From Cognatitamlana onchidii (GTDB lineage Bacteria; Bacteroidota; Bacteroidia; Flavobacteriales; Flavobacteriaceae), in NCBI RefSeq assembly GCF_004804355.1, contig NZ_SRWZ01000006.1, forward strand, positions 1 to 64,000: DNA of 64,000 nt. Reading direction: 5' to 3'. How positions within the stretch are numbered: the first letter of the stretch is position 1; every line of letters starts with the position of its first letter. Below are positions 29,289 through 37,693 of this stretch, piece after piece. Below the pieces are notes generated by a model, which was given only the letters and a program-made list of their open reading frames with translations, did no database searches and was not told the DNA's origin. Made by a program: the position numbers and the translations under genes.

Positions 29289-29371
29289 GACATTAGTAGG
29301 CTAAAATTTGGACTGCAATATAACAAAAAAATAGACTAAGTGTTTATTTTTTTCGATGAAATGCCGTTTTT

Positions 29372-30517
29372 TTAAAAATATTCAGCTTTAATGATCTCTA
29401 TTTTGTCATATAAAACATCTTTATCAATAAACTGAGAAGGCGTTAGGGCGACCCCTGACTGATAACTTTGCAAGGCTCTTTTGTAGTTACCAACGTTTTC
29501 ATAGTACATCCCAAAGTAATAAGCTCCTATCATAGACTCTGGATAGGTTTTCTTTGCTAGTTTAGCAAGTTTTAAAAGAGAATCTTTATCTTCTTTCTTC
29601 TGGCAAGCAGAAGCAATAGCGCGTAAATCATTTTCAACAACTCGCTTTTCTATTCCATAACTCTTAAAAATAACGTCATATTTCTTTTCCAAATATTCAA
29701 AAGGGCTACCATCAAACTCAAGCAAGTCCTCTTTGTACTCCTTTTTACTTATTGGCTTGTATAATTTAAATATTTCGTTTAAGGCTTCTGGGATGGCCTG
29801 CCCTACAAGGGTATAATGGTTAGAATCAGCAAAGTCATTAAACTTATAAAAAAGATGTGGGTTATCAATGCTTTTCAATTTACTGTCTGTATTTAAAATC
29901 GTTGATCTTAAATAACCTATATCTCCATCACTGGTCGCTAAATAATAGTAGATATCCTTTTCCAGACTTGTTAACCTGGAACTTAACCTTTCCGGAATTT
30001 TATTGGCATAATCTGGACTTAGCACCACATAACTATCAAAAAGAGGCGCTTCCTTGAATAAATAATAATTTATAAAATTGGCACCAAGATCATGCCCTAC
30101 GATGGTCCTAAAATTTGATACGCGATAATTCTCCTGAATGTAAGGCAGGAGTTCCATGCTAACAAATTCAAAAAAAGTAGCTCCATTTTGGGAAGGCATG
30201 TGAGTTTCATAACTTAATTCAAAATCTATTAACCGAGTTTTTGACTGGTTCACTCCAACAACAATACATTCGGGCATTTCATTCCAATAAGTCTGGTAGT
30301 CTATATTTCCTGCAACTGGCTGAAAAAGATAATCGCCATCAAACACGATAATCAATGGATAGTTAATCTTATCGAGATTATCATAACCATCGGGAAGTCT
30401 AATTTTTAGCTCACGATCTTCTCCTAACTTACTGGAATAAAATTTTTTATACTCAACCTGAGAATAGATAATTCCAGTAAAAAACATCAAACAAGCAAGA
30501 ACAGTTTTCAATTTCAT
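29372..30517 (-). CDS. Secreted esterase-D-fold protein with TPR tail, nucleophile replaced by Asp (copy 3)
   Basis: The protein is close to copy 1 over its whole length, with a signal peptide (FFTGIIYSQ), DGDYLFQPVAGN, ECIVVGVNQ, and a TPR-like tail (GAYYFGMYYENVGNYKRALQSYQ). Its elbow reads GHDLGA, so Asp stands where Ser is expected; the terminal histidine is in SNHYT. I chose the ATG at 30517 because it starts a clean signal peptide. An in-frame ATG at 30553 adds twelve residues, including a basic stretch. It is the first of the three-gene array. An Asp nucleophile occurs in dehalogenase and epoxide-hydrolase families, but the rest of this sequence does not resemble those. Confidence 0.82.
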   Translation of the reverse strand: MKLKTVLACLMFFTGIIYSQVEYKKFYSSKLGEDRELKIRLPDGYDNLDKINYPLIIVFDGDYLFQPVAGNIDYQTYWNEMPECIVVGVNQSKTRLIDFELSYETHMPSQNGATFFEFVSMELLPYIQENYRVSNFRTIVGHDLGANFINYYLFKEAPLFDSYVVLSPDYANKIPERLSSRLTSLEKDIYYYLATSDGDIGYLRSTILNTDSKLKSIDNPHLFYKFNDFADSNHYTLVGQAIPEALNEIFKLYKPISKKEYKEDLLEFDGSPFEYLEKKYDVIFKSYGIEKRVVENDLRAIASACQKKEDKDSLLKLAKLAKKTYPESMIGAYYFGMYYENVGNYKRALQSYQSGVALTPSQFIDKDVLYDKIEIIKAEYF

Positions 30518-30568
30518 TAAACATGTTAATTTAGGTCTTCGCAAGTTAAACAAATATCTTAAAACTAG

Positions 30569-31531
30569 TTAATCTACTTGAGTTTTACGATTAAAAATTG
30601 GCAAGTAAATAAGAGATAACCCACCAAGGACAATTATTAAGAATGTTTGCGAAGCCCACATAATCCAACCAAATGCCATACTTGGGTCTTCTGGAATACT
30701 AAAAATTGAAAACGCCGCATAGATAGCCAAGGGATAAGAACCTATTCCTCCATTAGTTGCAGCTATGCTAAAACTTGCTGAGATAAACCCAATTAAAATA
30801 GCTCCAAGAGACACCGCTTTTAAATCGTCTATAGCTAAGGAGGTAACATAGAACATCGCTATATACATACCCCAAATAAATAATGTATGAAAAATAAAGG
30901 CCCATTTCTTTTTCATCTTAAAAATACTTAGAGCGCCTTCAACTAACCCATTAACAAAAACTTTAATTTTTTTTGCAAAAGTGGTCTCGCTCTTTTTCAC
31001 AAACCTTGTAAAGACTACAAACGAAAACAATACTATAGCAATACCAACAAAAATTTTAATCGGATTAAACCTTTCGACTAAAAAAGCATAAATAAAATCA
31101 AACTGCAAAAACAAAGTTACCGCGATAATACCCAGCATTACGATCATATCTGCAATACGTTCTGCAACAATAGTCCCAAAACCTTTTTCAAAGGGGACTT
31201 CCTCATAATTAGTAAGTATCGAGGCTCTCGCAACCTCACCTGCTCTTGGAATTGTATAGTTTATTAAATACGCTGAAAAAACAGCCATAATACTATTACC
31301 TAAACGAATATCATACCCCATGGGTTCTAATTGAAATCGCCAACGGTAAGCTCGAGATAAATGACTTAATAGCCCCAAGAACATACCTAACAAAATCCAG
31401 CCATGATTCGCCTTTTGAGCATATTCCAATAATTCCGATAAAGATACTTTCGACAAAGCGTACCAAACCAAAAAAACTCCCAAAACTAGTGGGAGTGTAA
31501 TTTTCATAATCTTTTTAAACTTTTTACTCAA
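30569..31531 (-). CDS. YbhN/AglD-type flippase-like membrane protein
   Basis: The 320-residue protein has about eight hydrophobic segments and the signatures of the lysylphosphatidylglycerol synthase transmembrane (UPF0104) family: the SRAYRWRFQLEPMG loop, INYTIPRAGEVARASILTNYE, and SFSIAATNGGIGSYPLAIY in the second half. Members are thought to flip or modify lipid-linked substrates, but the lipid is unknown here. No catalytic LPG-synthase domain is fused. It follows panD by four bases on the same strand and so belongs to a panC-panD-ybhN-like operon, an arrangement whose meaning is unclear. Confidence 0.9.
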   Translation of the reverse strand: MSKKFKKIMKITLPLVLGVFLVWYALSKVSLSELLEYAQKANHGWILLGMFLGLLSHLSRAYRWRFQLEPMGYDIRLGNSIMAVFSAYLINYTIPRAGEVARASILTNYEEVPFEKGFGTIVAERIADMIVMLGIIAVTLFLQFDFIYAFLVERFNPIKIFVGIAIVLFSFVVFTRFVKKSETTFAKKIKVFVNGLVEGALSIFKMKKKWAFIFHTLFIWGMYIAMFYVTSLAIDDLKAVSLGAILIGFISASFSIAATNGGIGSYPLAIYAAFSIFSIPEDPSMAFGWIMWASQTFLIIVLGGLSLIYLPIFNRKTQVD

Positions 31532-31535
31532 AAGC

Positions 31536-31886
31536 CTATTTTAATAAATTGGTTGTTTCATTTGGGAATACCAAAGAGGGCTTAAACCCTTTTGCTTTTT
31601 CGATATCCATAAAAGCATAGGTAATTAATATAAGTGTATCTCCTACAGACACTTTCCTAGCAGCAGCACCATTTAATGTAATTTCACCTGTATTACGTGG
31701 GCCAGGGATACAATAAGTTTCAAGACGTTCTCCGTTATCATTATTAACAATTTGGACTTTCTCCCCTTGGATAATATTTGCAGCGTCCATTAAGTCTTCG
31801 TCAATGGTTATACTACCAATATAATTGAGTTCTGCACCTGTGCATTTAACTCTATGTATTTTAGATTTTACTACTTGAATTTGCAT
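31536..31886 (-). CDS. panD: Aspartate 1-decarboxylase
   Basis: PanD makes beta-alanine from aspartate for pantothenate synthesis. The 116-residue proenzyme carries the self-cleavage site Gly24-Ser25 (NYIGSITID), which matures to a pyruvoyl group, and the downstream [16 protein letters not shown] segment. The length is the family's. It lies 13 bases after panC on the same strand, so two genes of the beta-alanine/pantoate branch are coupled. Confidence 0.96.
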   Translation of the reverse strand: MQIQVVKSKIHRVKCTGAELNYIGSITIDEDLMDAANIIQGEKVQIVNNDNGERLETYCIPGPRNTGEITLNGAAARKVSVGDTLILITYAFMDIEKAKGFKPSLVFPNETTNLLK

Positions 31887-31899
31887 GCGGCAAAGATAA

Positions 31900-32751
31900 T
31901 TAATTTAATGCGATATTATCTATGAGTCTTATATCATCTGCATATACGGCAATAAAAGCTCTATATGTCTTTTTTTTAGATTTTCTTTGAACTGTTTTTA
32001 AAGTTTTAGTATCGGCAATAATAAAATATTCTAATTCCAACAGCTCCTGATTAACGAACTGACTTTCAACCCATCTCGTTATACTTCCAGCACTTTCTGT
32101 GCCAAATTTTTCTTTGGCAGCCTGTAATGTCTTATATATAAATGGAGCCGCGTCTTTGTACCTAGGCTTCAACCTTGTATTTCTTGAACTCATTGCTAAA
32201 CCGTTTGGTTCGCGATGAATCTTACACCCCACAATATTTACAGGAATATTATACTTTTCAGCTAGTTTTTTAATGATTGTAAGTTGCTGAAAATCTTTTT
32301 CACCAAAATAGGCCTTATGCGGTTTTACTATTTCAAAAAAACGCTTTACTATAGTGCCTACACCATCAAAATGTCCCGGCCTAAAAGCCCCTTCCATTTC
32401 ATTCTCCAAACCATCAAAGTCAAACTTTTGCGACACCGTATTACCGTTATACATATCATCTATCGAAGGCGCATATACAATTATAGAATCTTTATCAACA
32501 GTTTTAAGCAGAAGAATATCTTCATTTAAAGTCCTGGGATACTTCTCCAGATCATCATCATTATTAAATTGCGTAGGGTTTACAAAAATACTTACGACCA
32601 CTTTATCGTTCTCCTCCAACGCTTTTTTTACCAGCTGCAAATGCCCATCGTGTAATGCTCCCATAGTTGGGACCAACCCGATAATTTGTTTATCAGCCCT
32701 TAGAGCTTCAACACAGGAAGTTATTTGTTGTTTTTCAGAGTAAATTTTCAC
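31900..32751 (-). CDS. panC: Pantothenate synthetase
   Basis: PanC joins pantoate and beta-alanine with ATP. The 283-residue enzyme shows the nucleotide-binding [15 protein letters not shown] (HxGH), [10 protein letters not shown], the [12 protein letters not shown] loop, GEKDFQQL and the KMSKS-like AMSSRNTRL. It is first in the panC-panD operon and divergent from the glycogen-synthase-like gene. A TAnnTTTG element lies about 25 bases upstream on the minus strand. Confidence 0.96.
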   Translation of the reverse strand: MKIYSEKQQITSCVEALRADKQIIGLVPTMGALHDGHLQLVKKALEENDKVVVSIFVNPTQFNNDDDLEKYPRTLNEDILLLKTVDKDSIIVYAPSIDDMYNGNTVSQKFDFDGLENEMEGAFRPGHFDGVGTIVKRFFEIVKPHKAYFGEKDFQQLTIIKKLAEKYNIPVNIVGCKIHREPNGLAMSSRNTRLKPRYKDAAPFIYKTLQAAKEKFGTESAGSITRWVESQFVNQELLELEYFIIADTKTLKTVQRKSKKKTYRAFIAVYADDIRLIDNIALN

Positions 32752-32775
32752 AATTTAATATAAAATTAACGCGTG

Positions 32776-32783
32776 CAAACTTA
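32776..32783 (-). promoter_or_regulatory. Putative -7 promoter element before panC
   Basis: TAAGTTTG on the minus strand matches TAnnTTTG, with an approximate -33 element (TTTA) 21 bases upstream. It lies 25 bases before the panC start. Confidence 0.4.
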
Positions 32784-32949
32784 AGATTTTACCCGCAATT
32801 AGCATAAATTTTTGTATTTTTGCGTGTTTTTTATTTTCAATAATCAAAAGCAGAACCTTTATAATCAAGCTTTATACAATTTCTTTTTAAAGAAAGAGTT
32901 GAATAATTAAGCCGTATAAAGATATTTTTAAGTCAAATAAAACTAGTAT

Positions 32950-33759
32950 ATGAAAGATAAGAGGATATTGTACGTATCATCTGAAGTCGTGCCCTATTTA
33001 CCTGAAACTGAAATTTCTTCCATGTCGTTTGAAGCTCCAAGAATGGTAAATCAACAAGGTGGACAAATTAGAATATTTATGCCTAGGTATGGCAATATTA
33101 ATGAGAGAAGACACCAGCTGCACGAAGTTATTAGACTATCTGGAATTAATTTAGTTATTAACGACTTAGATATGCCTTTAATTATAAAGGTAGCTTCAAT
33201 TCCTAAAGAACGTATTCAGGTGTACTTTATTGATAATGATGAGTATTTTAAAAGAAAGGCTACCCTAACGGACGAAGATGGGAAACTATTTTCAGATAAT
33301 GATGAACGCGCTATTTTCTTTGCAAAGGGCGTTATAGAAACTGTAAAGAAATTAAATTGGGCTCCAGACATTATACATGTTCATGGTTGGTTAGCGTCCT
33401 TGCTACCCCTATATTTGAGAGAATACTATAAGGATGAGCCATTATTTAATGAAAGTAAAATTGTTACATCTGTCTATAACCAGAGTTTTAGCGACACGTT
33501 AAACAAGGATATGGTTAATAAAATTAAATTTGATAATATAGACGACGAGGTAATAAAACCTTTAGAAGAACCCTCGTACACGAATTTAATGAAAATTGCC
33601 ATTGATTATTCTGATGCTTTAATTGTTGGATCTGAAAATATTCCTGAAGATCTTGACGCTCACCTACAATCCTCGAACAAGCCAATCCTGGAATACAAAA
33701 GCAAAGATGAATTTGGAGAAGCTTATACAACATTTTTCAATAATAGCGTTTTAAGCTAA
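32950..33759 (+). CDS. Glycogen/starch-synthase N-terminal-like protein
   Basis: The 269-residue protein matches only the N-terminal GT5 half of glycogen synthase: ILYVSSEVVPYL at the start and PDIIHVHGWLASLLPLYL near residue 140. The second Rossmann domain is absent. The ADP-glucose-binding KTGGL motif, which should follow the first strand, is replaced by ETEISSM. Glycogen synthase activity is therefore unlikely. The reading frame is intact and the same short form occurs next to panC in other flavobacteria as I recall, so it is probably a conserved protein with another role. It is followed 26 bases later by a DUF4270 gene. Confidence 0.82.
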   Translation: MKDKRILYVSSEVVPYLPETEISSMSFEAPRMVNQQGGQIRIFMPRYGNINERRHQLHEVIRLSGINLVINDLDMPLIIKVASIPKERIQVYFIDNDEYFKRKATLTDEDGKLFSDNDERAIFFAKGVIETVKKLNWAPDIIHVHGWLASLLPLYLREYYKDEPLFNESKIVTSVYNQSFSDTLNKDMVNKIKFDNIDDEVIKPLEEPSYTNLMKIAIDYSDALIVGSENIPEDLDAHLQSSNKPILEYKSKDEFGEAYTTFFNNSVLS

Positions 33760-33785
33760 ATACCCCCTCATCTTAAAATTGATAT

Positions 33786-35462
33786 ATGAAAAAGACAATA
33801 AATGCCCTAAAATTCTCTGTTGCTCTTATTTTAATCTTTTCAGCTTTCTTTGGTTGCGACAAAGAGTTTAATGCTATAGATAGTGATGTTTTAGGACCTG
33901 AAAATTTCAACTTTGCTACAAGAGACTCTGTTTGGCCTGTTACAGCCTACAACAAAAAGCTAGATTCTTTGCAAGTTAATAATTTACGCTCAATTCTTCT
34001 TGGTATATACAATGATCCAGCGTATGGTGAGACCAAAGCCAGTATTGTTACTCAAATTACACCGACTTCATTTAGTCCAAGTTTTGGGGTTAACCCGGTT
34101 ATGGATAGTGTTATTATGAGCATCCCATATTTTAGTACAGCTATTAGCACTGATACTGATGGTTTCCCAATTTATAGATTAGATTCTTTATACGGGAACT
34201 CTAAATCAAGTATTAAGCTAACCATTTATGAAAATGGCTACTTTTTAAGAGATTTTGACCCTAGCAATCCTGACGATCTTACCCAAAATTATTATTCTAA
34301 CGGAAATAGCGCCGTAAATTCGGCATTGAACGGGAGCTCTGTTATTAATTTTGACGAACATATTGTAAATATAGACATGCCCATTTTAAACATTGACGCC
34401 TTTATTCCTGATAGCACCTCCGTAAAAACAAGTATTGGAACAGGTGATAACAAGGTTACTACAAGATCCGACCCCGCCTTTAGGTACGAGTTAGATAAAG
34501 ATTTTTGGACTAAAACCATTATCGATATGGAAGGGGATCCTGTTTTAAGTAATGCTAATAACTTTAGAAACTATTTTAGAGGCTTGTATTTTAAAGTAGA
34601 ATCAAATCCTTCTCAAGAAGGAAACATGATTCTGTTTAATCTTTTAAATTCTGCAGCAAACATTACTTTATATTACACCCAAGGCGAGGATGCGTCGCGG
34701 TCTCAATCATCTTATACATTAAACTTTTCGGGAAATAGATTTAACACCTTTATAAACAATTATAAGGTAGCATTAGTTAATGGCGATAAAGACGCTGGAG
34801 ATGCAATATTATATCTAAAAGGCATGCAAGGATCTATGGCGGTAGTAGATCTGTTTAAGGGGATGATTGATTGTGATGGAGATGGCGTAGCCGAAGAAGA
34901 CGCTTTGAAATGCTTTATAGACACCTTTAGACAAATTGACAACAATGGAAACTATATACAGGACCCACTTACAAATAGATTCTTATTAAAACGACTTATT
35001 AATGAAGCACATTTAGTTGTTTTTGAAGATGAAAATATTGATAACGGAGGAGATGAGAATTATCATTTATTTGATAGGATTTATGCTTATGATTTAGAAA
35101 ATAACCGTCCTACTATTGACTATTCAATAGATCAAACAGAGAATTCTCAAGACCCTTTTAATTCAAAAGTAATTAGTTTAGTTCCGAGGAATCCAGAAAA
35201 TGGTAAATTCAAAATACGTATAACCGAACACCTGAACAATATTTTAATTAGAGATTCGACAAATACCAAAATCGGTTTAGTGATGTCTACTAATGTAAAT
35301 TATATAGATAATTCAGAAATACTGAATAGTGAAGATGAGGTAACCCAAGTACCCTCTGCAACGATTCTTTCGCCAAGAGGCTCTGTTGTTTATGGAAGTA
35401 ACGATAATGTTGACAAAGACAAAAAGCTAGCGTTAAAAATATTTTTCACGGAATCTAAATAA
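33786..35462 (+). CDS. DUF4270 domain-containing lipoprotein
   Basis: The 558-residue product has a lipobox (FSAFFGC) at about residue 25 and so is a lipoprotein, probably of the outer membrane. The body has the DUF4270 features: a beta-rich region with IVTQITPTSFSPSFG and MDSVIMSIPY, then KLTIYENGYFLRDFDP and a C-terminal segment. The family is common in Bacteroidota and its function is unknown. It lies between the truncated glycogen-synthase-like gene and glmS. Transcription with the former is likely, given the 26-base gap. Confidence 0.88.
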   Translation: MKKTINALKFSVALILIFSAFFGCDKEFNAIDSDVLGPENFNFATRDSVWPVTAYNKKLDSLQVNNLRSILLGIYNDPAYGETKASIVTQITPTSFSPSFGVNPVMDSVIMSIPYFSTAISTDTDGFPIYRLDSLYGNSKSSIKLTIYENGYFLRDFDPSNPDDLTQNYYSNGNSAVNSALNGSSVINFDEHIVNIDMPILNIDAFIPDSTSVKTSIGTGDNKVTTRSDPAFRYELDKDFWTKTIIDMEGDPVLSNANNFRNYFRGLYFKVESNPSQEGNMILFNLLNSAANITLYYTQGEDASRSQSSYTLNFSGNRFNTFINNYKVALVNGDKDAGDAILYLKGMQGSMAVVDLFKGMIDCDGDGVAEEDALKCFIDTFRQIDNNGNYIQDPLTNRFLLKRLINEAHLVVFEDENIDNGGDENYHLFDRIYAYDLENNRPTIDYSIDQTENSQDPFNSKVISLVPRNPENGKFKIRITEHLNNILIRDSTNTKIGLVMSTNVNYIDNSEILNSEDEVTQVPSATILSPRGSVVYGSNDNVDKDKKLALKIFFTESK

Positions 35463-35627
35463 GTATAATTATATGATTTTAAGTATTGTATACTAGAATT
35501 TAACAAGAAACCAAAAGCATGACTTTTATCGTATAAATCATTGCTTTCACATAATAATTAATTCTGATGTGTATTTATTTCACATCTTTGCACTGAACTA
35601 TAAACCCCTAATCAAAAAAATAAAACT

Positions 35628-37481
35628 ATGTGTGGAATTGTAGGATATATTGGCCCAAGAGAAGCTTATAACATTGTTGTAGAAGGCTTAAAACGGTTGG
35701 AATATAGAGGGTATGACAGCGCAGGTATAGCCCTATTTGATGGCACAGACCTTAAAGTTTCAAAAACTAAAGGAAAAGTTGCCGATTTAGAAACTAAAGC
35801 TTCAAAAGAAATTTCGAAAAATGGAAATGTTGGCATAGGTCATACAAGATGGGCCACACATGGGGTACCTAATGACATAAATTCACACCCTCATGTATCA
35901 AATTCTGGAGATTTAGTAATCATTCATAATGGAATTATTGAAAATTATGAATCTCTAAAACAAGAATTAATTACTAGAGGCTATACGTTTCAATCTGATA
36001 CCGATACAGAGGTTTTAGTGAATTTAATTGAAGATGTAAAAAATCAAGAAAATGTAAAACTTGGAAAAGCTGTTCAAATAGCTTTAAATCAAGTTATTGG
36101 AGCTTATGCTATTGCCGTATTTGATAAAAACAAACCCGAAGAAGTCGTTGTAGCTCGCTTGGGTAGTCCTTTAGCTATAGGAATTGGAGATAATGAAGAT
36201 GAGTTTTTTATTGCGAGTGATGCTTCTCCTTTTTTAGAATACACAAAAAATGCCGTGTATTTGGAAGATGAAGAAATGGCCGTAATACGATTTCATAAAG
36301 GAATTAAAATTAGAAAAATTAAAGACGACTCCTTAGTCGACACCTATGTCCAGGAGCTCCAAATAAACCTAGAACAAATTGAAAAAGGTGGCTATGATCA
36401 TTTCATGCTTAAAGAAATTCATGAGCAACCTAAAGCTATCACAGACACGTATAGAGGAAGACTGCTAAGAAACGAAGCTATTATTAAAATGGCTGGGGTA
36501 GAGGATAATATGAAAAAATTCCTTAATGCTAAACGAATCATTATTGTTGCCTGCGGAACTTCATGGCATGCTGGTTTAGTTGCCGAATATATTTTTGAAG
36601 ACTTAGCAAGAGTTCCTGTGGAAGTTGAATATGCGTCGGAGTTTCGATACCGAAACCCTGTTATTACAGAAGATGACGTTCTTATTGCAATTTCACAGTC
36701 AGGAGAAACGGCAGACACTTTAGCAGCAATAAAATTAGCAAAATCGAAAGGCGCTTTTGTTTTTGGTGTTTGTAATGTTGTTGGATCATCGATTGCAAGA
36801 GAATCTGATGCAGGAGCTTATACCCACGCAGGTCCTGAAATAGGGGTTGCTTCAACCAAAGCCTTTACCACTCAAATTACCGTATTAACTTTAATGGCAT
36901 TACGATTAGCTAGAGCTAAAGGCACGATAAGTAGTTCCGATTTTAGAACTCACCTTCTAGAATTAGAAATGATTCCTCAAAAAGTTGAAAAAGCCTTAGA
37001 GTCTGACGGGTTAATCCAAGTGATCTCCGACGTTTATAAAGATGTTAACAACTTCCTGTATTTAGGAAGAGGTTATAACTTCCCAGTTGCTTTGGAAGGT
37101 GCCCTTAAATTAAAAGAGATTTCATATATACATGCCGAAGGCTATCCTGCTGCCGAAATGAAACACGGTCCTATAGCATTGATTGATGAAAACATGCCAA
37201 TTGTAGTCATTGCAACCAGAAAAGGACATTATGAAAAAGTAGTAAGTAATATCCAAGAAATAAAATCTAGAAAAGGAAAAATTATTGGTATTGTAACTGA
37301 GGGGGACACTCAAGTAAGAGAGCTGGCCGATCACGTTATTGAAGTTCCAGAAACTTTAGAGTCATTATCTCCGTTGCTTACTACTATACCATTGCAACTA
37401 CTATCCTACCATATTGCTGTTATGTTGGACAAAAATGTTGACCAACCAAGAAACCTTGCAAAATCGGTTACTGTAGAATAA
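35628..37481 (+). CDS. glmS: Glutamine--fructose-6-phosphate aminotransferase (isomerizing)
   Basis: GlmS makes glucosamine 6-phosphate, the entry to peptidoglycan and LPS amino sugars. The 617-residue protein starts MCGIVGYIG with the catalytic Cys exposed after Met removal, has the glutaminase motifs RWATHG and HNGIIEN, and two SIS sugar-isomerase domains (CGTSWHAGL, SQSGETADT, GRGYNFPVALEGALKLKE). It ends with the typical DQPRNLAKSVTVE. It is flanked by a 165-base gap upstream and a terminator downstream, so it is probably monocistronic. No glmS ribozyme is apparent in the short upstream region. Confidence 0.97.
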   Translation: MCGIVGYIGPREAYNIVVEGLKRLEYRGYDSAGIALFDGTDLKVSKTKGKVADLETKASKEISKNGNVGIGHTRWATHGVPNDINSHPHVSNSGDLVIIHNGIIENYESLKQELITRGYTFQSDTDTEVLVNLIEDVKNQENVKLGKAVQIALNQVIGAYAIAVFDKNKPEEVVVARLGSPLAIGIGDNEDEFFIASDASPFLEYTKNAVYLEDEEMAVIRFHKGIKIRKIKDDSLVDTYVQELQINLEQIEKGGYDHFMLKEIHEQPKAITDTYRGRLLRNEAIIKMAGVEDNMKKFLNAKRIIIVACGTSWHAGLVAEYIFEDLARVPVEVEYASEFRYRNPVITEDDVLIAISQSGETADTLAAIKLAKSKGAFVFGVCNVVGSSIARESDAGAYTHAGPEIGVASTKAFTTQITVLTLMALRLARAKGTISSSDFRTHLLELEMIPQKVEKALESDGLIQVISDVYKDVNNFLYLGRGYNFPVALEGALKLKEISYIHAEGYPAAEMKHGPIALIDENMPIVVIATRKGHYEKVVSNIQEIKSRKGKIIGIVTEGDTQVRELADHVIEVPETLESLSPLLTTIPLQLLSYHIAVMLDKNVDQPRNLAKSVTVE

Positions 37482-37509
37482 TAGAATAAAATCACATTAA
37501 ACATTTAGT

Positions 37510-37538
37510 AAAAGCCATGTTTCAAGAACATGGCTTTT
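37510..37538 (+). terminator. Intrinsic terminator after glmS
   Basis: AAAAGCCATGTT (37510-37521) and its complement (37527-37538) form a perfect 12-bp stem with a 5-base loop that ends in TTTT, 28 bases past the glmS stop. Confidence 0.85.
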
Positions 37539-37693
37539 CGCATCTACCCCATTTTTTTTATCAATTAAATAAAATAACTAGACTTTTTTTACTGAATTAT
37601 ACTATGCGTGCATAATTTTTTATATTTTTAGCAATGTGCAATTTGGCTTATATTTACTTTGGCCTTTTGTTAAACTTAAACTATACTTATTAA

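Noticed and set aside
32354-32743. Plus-strand open frame of 129 codons
   Set aside because: It is antisense to panC, which is certain.
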